Shown: piece by piece, positions 42,633-51,462 of the stretch
How positions within the stretch are numbered: the first letter of the stretch is position 1
Layout: the number at the start of each line of letters is the position of its first letter
DNA from: Myroides sp. N17-2
GTDB taxonomy: Bacteria > Bacteroidota > Bacteroidia > Flavobacteriales > Flavobacteriaceae
Assembly: GCF_002286775.1 (NCBI RefSeq)
Contig: NZ_NSGJ01000013.1
Location: forward strand, 1-64,000
Reading direction: 5' to 3'
Length of the DNA: 64,000 bases
The notes under the pieces: generated by a model
Databases searched by the model: none
The model's input: the letters and a program-made list of their open reading frames with translations, nothing else
What the model was told of the DNA's origin: nothing
Program-made: the position numbers and the translations under genes

Positions 42633-44654
42633 ATGAAACCATTGAAGATATCCTTTCTGTTCTATTCTTTATTTCTCTTTTTAGGGATATATATAGAGTT
42701 ACCCGTCATCCTTATATACCTCGGGAGTTGTATTATTATTCTGTTAGCTCTTCTTGCGAGTGGATTGCTTAATCGTTTTTTTGTTTTGCCATCTCGCTTT
42801 ACGTTTTATAGAGATGTACTATTATTCGCTAGCATCTTTTTCAGTTTAGGAGTTGGTTTAAAGACATTGGTAAGTTCTAATCATCAACAGAAGCTAGTTG
42901 CAATTAGTGAATTTATTGACACTAATCCTCAGAAAGTTCAAATAGTTGCTAAAATCACTGAGACGGTCAAAAGCAAAGATAGTAAACGGTTTATAGCAGA
43001 GCTTATAAGGGTAGGCGATACCTTGACTACAAGTAAGATTGCCCTTAGTTTTCAAACTAGCCAGTCTGATCTTAAACCTGGTGATATTGTTGCTTACTAT
43101 AATAATATTAGAAGAATTAGCGCTCCTAAAAACGTTGGTCAGTTTGATTACCAACGCTATATGATGGGTAAGGAGATTTACATACAGAGTTATATTACTG
43201 ACTATGATGTGCTAGGCGAGGATAAACACTGGAGATATCAGATACTGAATGTTAGAAGAGCTTTAATTGAAAAGATTAATGGACAGGATAGTCCTTTAAC
43301 AGAAGAAGCGAAGGGATTATTAGTTGCATTGTTATTAGGAGAGAAGTCTTATATAGATGCAGATGTGGTAACGCAGTTTAAAGATGTCGGAGTGATGCAT
43401 ATCTTAGCGATATCAGGGCTGCATGTCGGGTTGATCTATTTGGTGTTAATACAAGTTTTCTTCTTCTTGCCTCCGAAATGGAAGAGAATAGTGGTGTTAG
43501 TGGTGCTGTGGGTATTTGTATTCTTGTCGGGGTTTTCACCATCAGTGTTTAGAGCGGTATTTATGTTTAGCATATTTACCATATGTCAATTGATTAAGCG
43601 TGAACAGAATTTAGAGCACAGTATAGGCTTGGCACTGTTCTTCGGACTGTGTATTTATCCTTATTGGGTATATGATATTGGTTTTCAACTGAGTTATCTC
43701 GCTGTTATCAGTATCGTGTATTTCTTACCAATGTTTAAGAATTACTATTCTAAAAATAAGATAGTTAAGTATGTGCAAGGCATCATATATGTGTCACTAA
43801 GCGTACAGATAGGGCTTATTCCGATTCAACTCTATTACTTCCATCAGTTCTCCTTCATATTTTTATTAGCTAATCTAATAGTAATTCCGCTTGCGACAGT
43901 ATTAGTTATCGTAGGCATGCTATACCTAAGTACGATGTGGATAGGAGGAGTATCTAATGTGGTAGGATGGGTTTTTAGTCGATTTACAGATCTTTTGTAC
44001 TATTCTATAGCAAGTCTTTATAAGATAGATTATCTATCTTTTAGTGATGTTAAAATAAGCTCGCTGCAATTGTTGTTTATTATAACCGCGATTATCTTAG
44101 TTGCTTTGACATATTATAGACAAAAACTTCGCTATATTATCATTTGTTTAGTCTTAGGTGTCATCGCACAGGGAAGTACTGTTTTTATCAATGAAAATAG
44201 TACTAGGAATGAAGTAGAAGTAGTCATACCCTACATATCGGGTAAACGAGACTTGACGGTTTGGGTAAAAGAAGAACAGGCACTCACCGTATTCTCAAAA
44301 CAATGGGATACACTGAGGAGATTTGCTCAAGAAAGCTATGTTCAAGAGCACGATATCCTTGAAATTTCGTATCATAACCTTGAAGGTATAGTACCAAGTA
44401 CTACAACAGATATCCTAGTGTTAGATAGTGACCAGGTAGATTATGACTTGCCTTTTGATACAACTATAGTTGTAGTAGCTAATCATCCAAAAGTGAACTT
44501 TGAGCGAATGCTAGACATGAGAACTCCAGGCGTAGTTGTATTTCATAATTCTGTACCTTTTTGGTTTAAGCAGAAGTGTATGGTTATATGCCTTAAAAAA
44601 GATATCCCTTTTCATGATATATATGAAAAGGGATATTGGTCTTCTTTATTATAA
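42633..44654 (+). CDS. comEC: ComEC/Rec2 family DNA uptake protein
   Basis: 673 residues. N-terminal helices and a short DUF4131-like domain (about 95-180 with PQKVQIVAKITETVKSKDSKRF and KNVGQFDYQRYMM), then the Competence membrane domain with LLVALLLGEKSYI, GVMHILAISGLHVGLIYLVLIQ and FRAVFMFSIFTICQLIKRE. The C-terminal part (about 515-673) is a soluble region in the place of the metallo-beta-lactamase-like domain of long ComEC proteins, but I see no HxHxDH motif. It forms the inner-membrane channel for incoming single-stranded DNA. A 14-base coding palindrome sits at its 3' end. No other competence genes nearby. Confidence 0.9.
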   Translation: MKPLKISFLFYSLFLFLGIYIELPVILIYLGSCIIILLALLASGLLNRFFVLPSRFTFYRDVLLFASIFFSLGVGLKTLVSSNHQQKLVAISEFIDTNPQKVQIVAKITETVKSKDSKRFIAELIRVGDTLTTSKIALSFQTSQSDLKPGDIVAYYNNIRRISAPKNVGQFDYQRYMMGKEIYIQSYITDYDVLGEDKHWRYQILNVRRALIEKINGQDSPLTEEAKGLLVALLLGEKSYIDADVVTQFKDVGVMHILAISGLHVGLIYLVLIQVFFFLPPKWKRIVVLVVLWVFVFLSGFSPSVFRAVFMFSIFTICQLIKREQNLEHSIGLALFFGLCIYPYWVYDIGFQLSYLAVISIVYFLPMFKNYYSKNKIVKYVQGIIYVSLSVQIGLIPIQLYYFHQFSFIFLLANLIVIPLATVLVIVGMLYLSTMWIGGVSNVVGWVFSRFTDLLYYSIASLYKIDYLSFSDVKISSLQLLFIITAIILVALTYYRQKLRYIIICLVLGVIAQGSTVFINENSTRNEVEVVIPYISGKRDLTVWVKEEQALTVFSKQWDTLRRFAQESYVQEHDILEISYHNLEGIVPSTTTDILVLDSDQVDYDLPFDTTIVVVANHPKVNFERMLDMRTPGVVVFHNSVPFWFKQKCMVICLKKDIPFHDIYEKGYWSSLL

Positions 44655-44685
44655 ATGTCTTAGATAGTTATCTTATAGAACTAAT

Positions 44686-45138
44686 TTATATCTGTTTTAG
44701 CAATTGATCAGGAGTTTGGTATCCTACGATTACTTTAGTTACGTCACCTTTAGCTCCGAAGATAACCATAGATGGGTATCCAGGTACTCTTAAAAACATA
44801 GTGAAGTCATGTGTAGCATTTCTACCTTTTCTTTCGCTATTATATCCAGGATTAGTGTATTTCGTACCTTTATAGTTGATATCCTCGTTACCCTCAGCAT
44901 CAAATTTTACTGCATAGTAGTTCTTGTTAATATGCTCGATTACTTTAGCATCGCTAAAAGTATTTTTGTCTAGCATTTTACATGGACCACACCAGTCAGT
45001 GAATGCATCCATAAAGATAGGCTTAGCATCTTTCTTTTGTGCTGCAATAGCCTCGTTAAATGTCATCCATTTTATCTCTTGAGCATTAGCTGTTAATCCT
45101 AAGAAAGCAATGGTAAGTAATAAAAACAGTTTTTTCAT
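44686..45138 (-). CDS. Secreted thioredoxin-fold protein
   Basis: 150 residues with a signal peptide (MKKLFLLLTIAFLGLTANA). The thioredoxin-like active site WCGPCK lies near residue 50 (FMDAFTDWCGPCKMLDKNTFSD), with the DUF255/thioredoxin_7 style continuation HINKNYYAVKFDAEGNE and the cis-Pro region VPGYPSMVIFG. It acts on periplasmic disulphides. It follows the large POT transporter gene by 19 bases on the same strand and is likely co-transcribed. Client proteins unknown; the periplasmic domains of the transporters are possible but unproved. Confidence 0.88.
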   Translation of the reverse strand: MKKLFLLLTIAFLGLTANAQEIKWMTFNEAIAAQKKDAKPIFMDAFTDWCGPCKMLDKNTFSDAKVIEHINKNYYAVKFDAEGNEDINYKGTKYTNPGYNSERKGRNATHDFTMFLRVPGYPSMVIFGAKGDVTKVIVGYQTPDQLLKQI

Positions 45139-45157
45139 ACGTCTTTTAATATTGATG

Positions 45158-47266
45158 TTATTTGACCCCGTGCATCAATTTTTTAAGCACTGGGTTTAAT
45201 GCAATAACTAACAATCCTGCTACGATAGGTACGACAGTGAATATTAAGAAGAATACTGATAATGAGTATTGCTCTGTAATGGTCTCGATTTGTCCACCTA
45301 ATTTCGCGGCTAAGTTGTTCCCAATTGCGATGGCAAGATACCACATTCCGAACATTAGTGCAATCATTCTTGCTGGAACTAATTTAGAAACATAGGATAA
45401 TCCTACTGGCGAAGAGAATAATTCTCCTAACGTATGGAAGAAGTAAGCGAAGACTAGCCACATCATAGATACTCTAGTTCCTTCTGTGATACCATGAGAT
45501 CCATAGGCTAACACTCCGAATCCGATAGCCATAATAATTAAACCTAATCCGTATTTAATAGATGCTGGAGGATTAAATCTTGAATCCCATAACTTAGATA
45601 CGATAGAAGCTAGTGCGATAATAAAGAATGAGTTAAGAATAGAGAACCACGATGCTGTAATCTCTACTTGATTATCTTTAATCTCTGTTACTACTGCTTG
45701 AACTATCTCAGGTTGTTTCTCAGCTTTAACGAACTCAGCCATTAAATGTTCTTTTTTATTTGAATCTAGGATATTAAAGTTACCTAACTCTTCATAGACT
45801 TCTACTTTATCTCCTTTAGAGAACACCTCTAGTTGAGATACGATAGCAGTATGTTTTACGATATTATCTCCCTCTTTAGGTTGGTTGGCAGCATGTATTG
45901 CTTTATAGTCATAGACAGGCTCATTGTGTTTATCTAAGATTGGTTTACCCTCTTTATCTACCTTTTGAATTTGGATAGCTTCATAGGTTAATTCATAGGC
46001 ATGTGATGACCAGTCTCTATTAAGCATCCAGATAGCTGCACCCCACACCCCTACGAATGTTATCGCTAGGATGATATTAGAAAATAAAGCTTTCTTGATT
46101 GTCTGTTTTGCCAATAAGATTAGCACCCAAGAAATGATTAATAACGGAACTACAGTCAGCAGTGTATTAAATATATTAAATAATAAGGCTTTATCTCCAG
46201 ATAATACTCTCTGTGTATTATCACGTGCGAATATAATAAGTGAAGTTGCTCCCTGTTCAAAGGACATCCAAAAGAAGATCGTGAAGAAAGCAAATATAAT
46301 AACAGCTATCATACGGTCTCTAATCACCTTCGTATATCTTAGAATACGCGAGATAATTAACCATAGTAAGATTAATAATCCAGCTACTACAACAACAGTC
46401 TTTCCATCAACTCCGAATATTTGTTCAGGGAATAATCTGACTTTACCTACGATGTAGAATGCATCACTAAAGGCATATAGGAATCCAATAATAGATGTAA
46501 TCACGATAAGGATATAATCTACTGTAGTAAATGGATTGCGTTTAAGATCTTCTTTTTCTTCTTCAGTTAAGTCATTTTGACTAACAGTATCTTGTACTTT
46601 TATTTCAGTTCTTTTATTAGGTACATCACCGATTGCTCCGAAGATTGGTTTAGCAAACCAAAATTGTAATGTTCCTAGTAACATAAATATACCTGCTAGT
46701 CCGAATCCATAGTGCCATCCGATACGCTCACCGATATATCCACATAACATCATACCGAAGAATGCACCAGCATTTACCCCCATATAGAAGATTGTGTATG
46801 CACCATCTTTCTTCTCTGGAAATGACTTATACATTTCTGATAAAATAGAAGTCATATTAGGTTTAAAGAATCCTGTTCCAACTACTAGCAATACAAGACC
46901 TAAGTACATAAAGAACTCTGTTTCGAATGTCATGGAAGCGTGACCTAGCGTCATAATTAGTGATCCTATCACTACTGCCCATCGGTACCCAATGTATTTA
47001 TCAGCTAATATACCTCCGAATATTGGAGTGATATATAATAGCATCGCATAGGTAGCGAAGATAGCTCCGGCATCTACTACACTCATTTCCCAACCTGGGT
47101 TAAGTCCGATTACAGACATTGTTAAGAATTGAATAAGTAATACGCGCATCCCATAGAAGGAGAATCGTTCCCACATTTCTGTAAAGAATAGAACGAACAG
47201 CCCTGAAGGATGCCCTAGAACTTTGCTGTCGAAGAAATTCGGCTGGGCAGAAGTAGTGTTTTCCAT
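45158..47266 (-). CDS. POT family peptide transporter with a large TM9-TM10 extracytoplasmic domain
   Basis: 702 residues. The proton-coupled oligopeptide transporter signature is clear: ExxERF proton motif at 30-35 (EMWERF), GTGFFKPNMTSILSEMY (130-146), FYMGVNAGAFFGMMLCGY (160-177), and two extra helices HA/HB (about 249-268 and 290-308). Between TM9 (395-415) and TM10 (538-560) is a segment of about 120 residues (416-537) that is soluble, acidic and has repeated strand-like stretches (EAIQIQKVDKEGKPILD, SQLEVFSKGDKVEVYEEL, VVTEIKDNQVEITASW). Its paralogue in this island has only a short loop there. It imports di- and tripeptides with protons. Upstream of the thioredoxin-like gene. Confidence 0.93.
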   Translation of the reverse strand: MENTTSAQPNFFDSKVLGHPSGLFVLFFTEMWERFSFYGMRVLLIQFLTMSVIGLNPGWEMSVVDAGAIFATYAMLLYITPIFGGILADKYIGYRWAVVIGSLIMTLGHASMTFETEFFMYLGLVLLVVGTGFFKPNMTSILSEMYKSFPEKKDGAYTIFYMGVNAGAFFGMMLCGYIGERIGWHYGFGLAGIFMLLGTLQFWFAKPIFGAIGDVPNKRTEIKVQDTVSQNDLTEEEKEDLKRNPFTTVDYILIVITSIIGFLYAFSDAFYIVGKVRLFPEQIFGVDGKTVVVVAGLLILLWLIISRILRYTKVIRDRMIAVIIFAFFTIFFWMSFEQGATSLIIFARDNTQRVLSGDKALLFNIFNTLLTVVPLLIISWVLILLAKQTIKKALFSNIILAITFVGVWGAAIWMLNRDWSSHAYELTYEAIQIQKVDKEGKPILDKHNEPVYDYKAIHAANQPKEGDNIVKHTAIVSQLEVFSKGDKVEVYEELGNFNILDSNKKEHLMAEFVKAEKQPEIVQAVVTEIKDNQVEITASWFSILNSFFIIALASIVSKLWDSRFNPPASIKYGLGLIIMAIGFGVLAYGSHGITEGTRVSMMWLVFAYFFHTLGELFSSPVGLSYVSKLVPARMIALMFGMWYLAIAIGNNLAAKLGGQIETITEQYSLSVFFLIFTVVPIVAGLLVIALNPVLKKLMHGVK

Positions 47267-47906
47267 ATTTTATTTAGTGTCTAGTTTGGTTATAATTATG
47301 ATAATAAGAAAATCATAAAGGCTAAAAATAGTAAAATAAAGTTAAGTTTCTTTGCTTGACTAAAAAAAATAGTCTAATTCTATTAGAAGAATGGCAAAAG
47401 AGGTGTTTTTTATTTGATTATTATCAGTAATAGATTTGTTCTTATTACTCTTGTTGGGGAATAATTAATTAAAAGGGTTGTTTGGTTTGTTATTCGTATA
47501 AATTACTAAGTGTAATTTTTTTATTATCAAGATAGTAGTGATACGATTTTTTGTCTAGTGTCGTGAACTACTATCTTCAAAACAGATGTATACTATTGGC
47601 TAGGAAAAGTAGTTAAGCCAACAGATCTATAATATTAGCCATAAACCACATCTAGCTATGAAGGCTCTTGACTTCTTACAAGTACTCTAATTGACACTAT
47701 TGAAAAAACAATGAAATTTTTTAACTAACACTAATTTTGGGATTAAGGTGTGATTGAATCTAATCTGCCAAGAAATGGTGCTTTGATTCTTAATATTGAG
47801 AAGAAGGAGGGTAAGTTCTCAAAGAATAACAGCAGTTAAGAGTCAGTAATAATATAAAAAAGCGCCTTAGGCTACTAAGACGCTTTTGTTATATCATAAA
47901 GTGTGT
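47267..47906. other. 640-bp non-coding gap between POT genes
   Basis: Contains the terminator of the next gene (47858-47887). The remaining 580 bases have no ORF with a start and no obvious promoter motif or repeat that I could recognise. It must hold the promoter for the 702-residue transporter. Confidence 0.5.
47858..47887 (-). terminator. Terminator of the 545-residue POT gene
   Basis: On the minus strand AAAAGCGTCTTAG-TAGC-CTAAGGCGCTTTT with one G-U pair and following Ts. The hairpin at 49835 has closely similar stem sequence. Confidence 0.8.
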
Positions 47907-49544
47907 TTATATTTTCTTTCTTTCTAGTGGGCGGATGACTAATCTGTCATAAGCTACTAAAGTAATTACTGAGAATAGTCCGATAGCGAAGATTACATAC
48001 CAAATCTTATTTGGGTTATATGTATTCCATAGCATGTCTACCATGTCCCAGTGAGACATTCCTAGTTTCTGTTCTGCTAGAGCGAAGTACTCATTCTTAG
48101 AGAAAGGGAAGTGAACTTGGCTAATGTCTATGCTTTTTGATAAGGCGAAGTCTTTAAATGACTGCGCTACCACTTGCCAATCTACAGAGTCTGCTTTTAG
48201 ATTAAACTGCTTCTCAAAAGCTGAGATGGACATATTTAAGGCTTTAGACCCTTGTTCTATAAACTGCTCGTGGCTTACCACTTCTGGCATTTCGATATTA
48301 CGAGTACCCATCTCGCGTTTTAATAGAGATAGTTTATCTGACCACGATTGGTATAGACTTCCAGAGATAACGCTTGTCACGAAGTAACTTGCAGCTACAG
48401 GTAAGAAGTATGTACCTTGGTATAATCCTTCTTTTCCCTTCGGTGTGATTAATGCGATGAATGAAGATACAGTAGGACTTGACATCATCTCTCCTACAGA
48501 GAATACCATCGTTCCTACGATAGTAAAGATTGGATTATGTGTGTAGAATGTTAGTGCGATACCAATACTTGCTATTACAGCTCCTCTGATTACTGCATTA
48601 ATATGTCGCATTTTAGTTACAAAATATGAGATACTAACCTGACAAATAATGATCATAAATGAGTCAATATTCGTGAACCACTCTGGCTTTACTTGACCAT
48701 CTTGTGTCATTAATGTTCCTAAGAAAGGGATGTTCTCGTTTAGCCAATTACTGATGGCAGATGAGTTGACCCAGTCTTCGATAAAGTTTGGCAACGTATT
48801 AAATAGTTGGTTAAACATCGTCCAGAAACCAACCATTAATAATAATAAGATACCTAAACGAACATCTTTTAATGCTCCGAATATTCCAACTATAGAATCT
48901 TTGATTGCCTTGCCAATAGAGTCTTTTGGTTTCTCTACTTTAGGTTCGTTATAGAATAATAGTAAGATAAGCAGGTTAATAGCGATAACTACCGCTGCCT
49001 GAATAAAGATAATCTTCCATCCATAAGTAGTACGCAGTCCTGATGACATCGCAGGTCCGATAAACCCTCCGATGTTTACCATCATATAGAATATCCCGAA
49101 ACCAAGAGTACCAGTGGATTCGTCTGTATTACGAGCTACGATAGCAGAGGCAACAGGCTTAAAGAATGCGGCTCCTACAGCGACAAGTAAGAATACCATG
49201 TATACGCTCCAGTAGCTACTTACTTCTCCTAAGAGATAGTATCCTGTAATCATAATGATAAAGGCGATAGTCAGCGATACTTTATATCCGATGCGGTCAG
49301 CGATAACTCCGAATACTAAGGGAAGGAAGTATAATATCCCTACGATGTTCCCCATTATATTACCTTTCTGTACGTGGTCAAAACCCAGACCTCCAGTATC
49401 TGTAGAGCCTACTAAGTATAATCCTAATAGGGTATATATTCCGTACCATGCCCAGCGTTCCATCAGCTCCATAAAGCTGGCGATCCAGAAGTTTTTATTA
49501 AATGAAGTTAAGGTTTGTCCAAATGATTTATTATTCTCAGACAT
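47907..49544 (-). CDS. POT/MFS peptide transporter with a soluble loop before the last helix
   Basis: 545 residues. The POT-like start FMELMERWAWYGIYTLLGLYL keeps Glu/Glu/Arg of the ExxERF motif as ELMERW, followed by LPLVFGVIADRIGYK and FYMMVNIGGFIGPAMSSGL (POT motif). It has no obvious HA/HB pair but does have a periplasmic loop at 252-292. Near the C-terminus a mostly helical soluble segment (about 398-512) separates the last two helices: SLLKREMGTRNIEMPEVVSHEQFIEQGSKALNMSISAFEKQF, ending in the final helix IWYVIFAIGLFSVITL. It should take up short peptides. Monocistronic between two terminators. Alternative: a related MFS transporter with other substrates. Confidence 0.85.
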   Translation of the reverse strand: MSENNKSFGQTLTSFNKNFWIASFMELMERWAWYGIYTLLGLYLVGSTDTGGLGFDHVQKGNIMGNIVGILYFLPLVFGVIADRIGYKVSLTIAFIIMITGYYLLGEVSSYWSVYMVFLLVAVGAAFFKPVASAIVARNTDESTGTLGFGIFYMMVNIGGFIGPAMSSGLRTTYGWKIIFIQAAVVIAINLLILLLFYNEPKVEKPKDSIGKAIKDSIVGIFGALKDVRLGILLLLMVGFWTMFNQLFNTLPNFIEDWVNSSAISNWLNENIPFLGTLMTQDGQVKPEWFTNIDSFMIIICQVSISYFVTKMRHINAVIRGAVIASIGIALTFYTHNPIFTIVGTMVFSVGEMMSSPTVSSFIALITPKGKEGLYQGTYFLPVAASYFVTSVISGSLYQSWSDKLSLLKREMGTRNIEMPEVVSHEQFIEQGSKALNMSISAFEKQFNLKADSVDWQVVAQSFKDFALSKSIDISQVHFPFSKNEYFALAEQKLGMSHWDMVDMLWNTYNPNKIWYVIFAIGLFSVITLVAYDRLVIRPLERKKI

Positions 49545-49884
49545 GGTTATTAGGTTGTTTTAAATTAAGAGGAGTAAGTTAAGTCGTATATTTTAGTTGA
49601 CAAATGTTTTTTTGTGATTTTGTGATTTTGTTTTTCTGTGATGGTAAGATGTTTGTTTTTTTATGGAGTTGGTTTTTGATAGTTATACTGTGTCCCACTA
49701 TCTGCGGCAATAATAGAGCAGTAGGGGGCATCAGTAGTCAAAAAAGTCACTAACTAAAATGGGTGTGAGAGGATGTTATAAGTTTGCGGTAAGGTTAGAG
49801 ATAACACTGTTCTTTGATATATTGTAAACAAAAAAAGCGCCTTAGTTACCTAAGACGCTTCTGTATATTAGAGTAGACAGTGAA
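49545..49884. other. 340-bp gap between POT genes
   Basis: Holds the terminator at 49835-49860. No gene seen. The 49545-49800 part must contain the promoter of the 545-residue transporter; no clear consensus found. Confidence 0.5.
49835..49860 (-). terminator. Terminator of the DPP IV-POT-POT operon
   Basis: On the minus strand AAGCGTCTTAG-GTAA-CTAAGGCGCTT with a T-tract, again using one G-U pair. Related in sequence to the hairpin at 47858. Confidence 0.8.
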
Positions 49885-51423
49885 CTATCTAACTTCTTGC
49901 ATTAGTTTTTTCATTAATGGAGAAAGTGCAATTAACAGTACCCCTGCGATTACAGCATATAGACCTAAATCTTTATATCCATCTGTATAAGATAGTAATG
50001 CATCATAGTTAGGATGGTTACCTGTAGCTGCTTCAGCACGTCCTTTAGACATAGCAGCACCGATTATACCTGCTACATATTGTCCATAAGCACTTGCTAA
50101 GAACCACATACCCATCATCATTCCCTGTAAGTTGGCTGTAGATAGTTTAGTCATAATCGATAGACCGATCGGTGATAAACACAGCTCTCCCAGCGTGATA
50201 ACTAATAAGGCAAATGTAAAGAAGTCTAGTGACGTCATACCTGCAGCGTCAGCAAATAATTTAGTAGCAAATAATGCATAGTATCCAGCTCCAAGTAGGA
50301 TAAATCCTAAACCGAACTTCATTACTGTATTTGGCTCTATTTTCTTCTTAGCCATCCAGATCCATAATAGACCTAAGATTGGTGCAATGAAGATAATAAA
50401 GAATGCACCTCCTGAGTTATTCACACCATTCGGATCTAAATGCATACCTAATAGGTCAGAGTTAAGGTTCTTCGCTGCGAAGATACTTAATGACCCACCT
50501 GCTTGCTCATAGATACCAAAGAATAGGATAGAGAAGAAGATAAAGACTAAAGCTGCAATAATTTTCTTACGCTCAGCTTTAGTTAATTTAGTCATCTCAT
50601 AGAATAAATAGATTAATGCAGCAGGACCTACAGTGTACATAAAGTAAGCTGTGTATTCTGTATTGTCAATCATAAATACAATAACAGGAACCATAGCGAA
50701 AGTTAATACATAAGTACCTACTTCTTTCCATAAAGGCATTTTAGTCTGAGTACCATCAGCAGCGATTTGCATAGGTTGAAGACCGATAGGACCTAAATGT
50801 CTCTTCGTGAAGATAAAGTTGATTAAACTGATTAACATTACGAATGCAGCTAATCCAAAAGCAACACTCCAACGGTTAGCAGGAGCAATAGTATCTTCAA
50901 AGAAGTGACCTTTACCGATAGCGATACATACATATCCTCCGATAAGAGCTCCTAAGTTAATACCTGCATAGAATAATGAGAAACCAGCATCTGTACGATC
51001 ATCTCCTTTTTTGTACAGTTTACCAACCATCGTAGAGATATTTGGTTTAAAGAAACCAGTACCAATAACTGTGAATGCAATACCTACAAAGAATAATTTG
51101 TGAGGATCTATGGCAAGAATAATACTACCTAAGATCATCATCGAGCCTCCCCAGAACAGAGATTTACGGAAACCTAATATTTTATCTGCAAAGATACCTC
51201 CTAAGAAAGTAAACGCATATACGAATGCTTGTGTAGCACCATATTGTAAGTTAGCTTGTGCTTCTTCAAAGTGTAGTTGGTCGATCATAAAGAAAACCAA
51301 CATTCCTCTCATCCCATAGAAGCTAAAACGCTCCCACATTTCTGAGAAGAATAAGCTCCATATTTGCTTCGGATATTTACCCGAGAAATTTTGAATCTCT
51401 TCTAATGTCTGTTGTTGACTCAT
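49885..51423 (-). CDS. POT family peptide transporter, short form
   Basis: 512 residues from ATG 51423; the reading from 51450 adds nine residues before a natural start. POT signatures: SEMWERFSFYGMRGMLVFFM (ExxERF), GTGFFKPNISTMVGKLYKKGD, FYAGINLGALIGGYVCIAIGKG, and the TM10/11 segment LGELCLSPIGLSIMTKLS. No large inserted domain between TM9 and TM10 (short FGIYEQAGGSLSIFAAKNL-DPNGVNNSGGAFFI region instead). It imports di/tripeptides with H+. Starts 39 bases after the end of the 589-residue POT gene and is probably on the DPP IV transcript. Confidence 0.92.
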   Translation of the reverse strand: MSQQQTLEEIQNFSGKYPKQIWSLFFSEMWERFSFYGMRGMLVFFMIDQLHFEEAQANLQYGATQAFVYAFTFLGGIFADKILGFRKSLFWGGSMMILGSIILAIDPHKLFFVGIAFTVIGTGFFKPNISTMVGKLYKKGDDRTDAGFSLFYAGINLGALIGGYVCIAIGKGHFFEDTIAPANRWSVAFGLAAFVMLISLINFIFTKRHLGPIGLQPMQIAADGTQTKMPLWKEVGTYVLTFAMVPVIVFMIDNTEYTAYFMYTVGPAALIYLFYEMTKLTKAERKKIIAALVFIFFSILFFGIYEQAGGSLSIFAAKNLNSDLLGMHLDPNGVNNSGGAFFIIFIAPILGLLWIWMAKKKIEPNTVMKFGLGFILLGAGYYALFATKLFADAAGMTSLDFFTFALLVITLGELCLSPIGLSIMTKLSTANLQGMMMGMWFLASAYGQYVAGIIGAAMSKGRAEAATGNHPNYDALLSYTDGYKDLGLYAVIAGVLLIALSPLMKKLMQEVR

Positions 51424-51462
51424 TTTTTTAATTAATTTATTATCGTGCAATGCACAGCGTTC

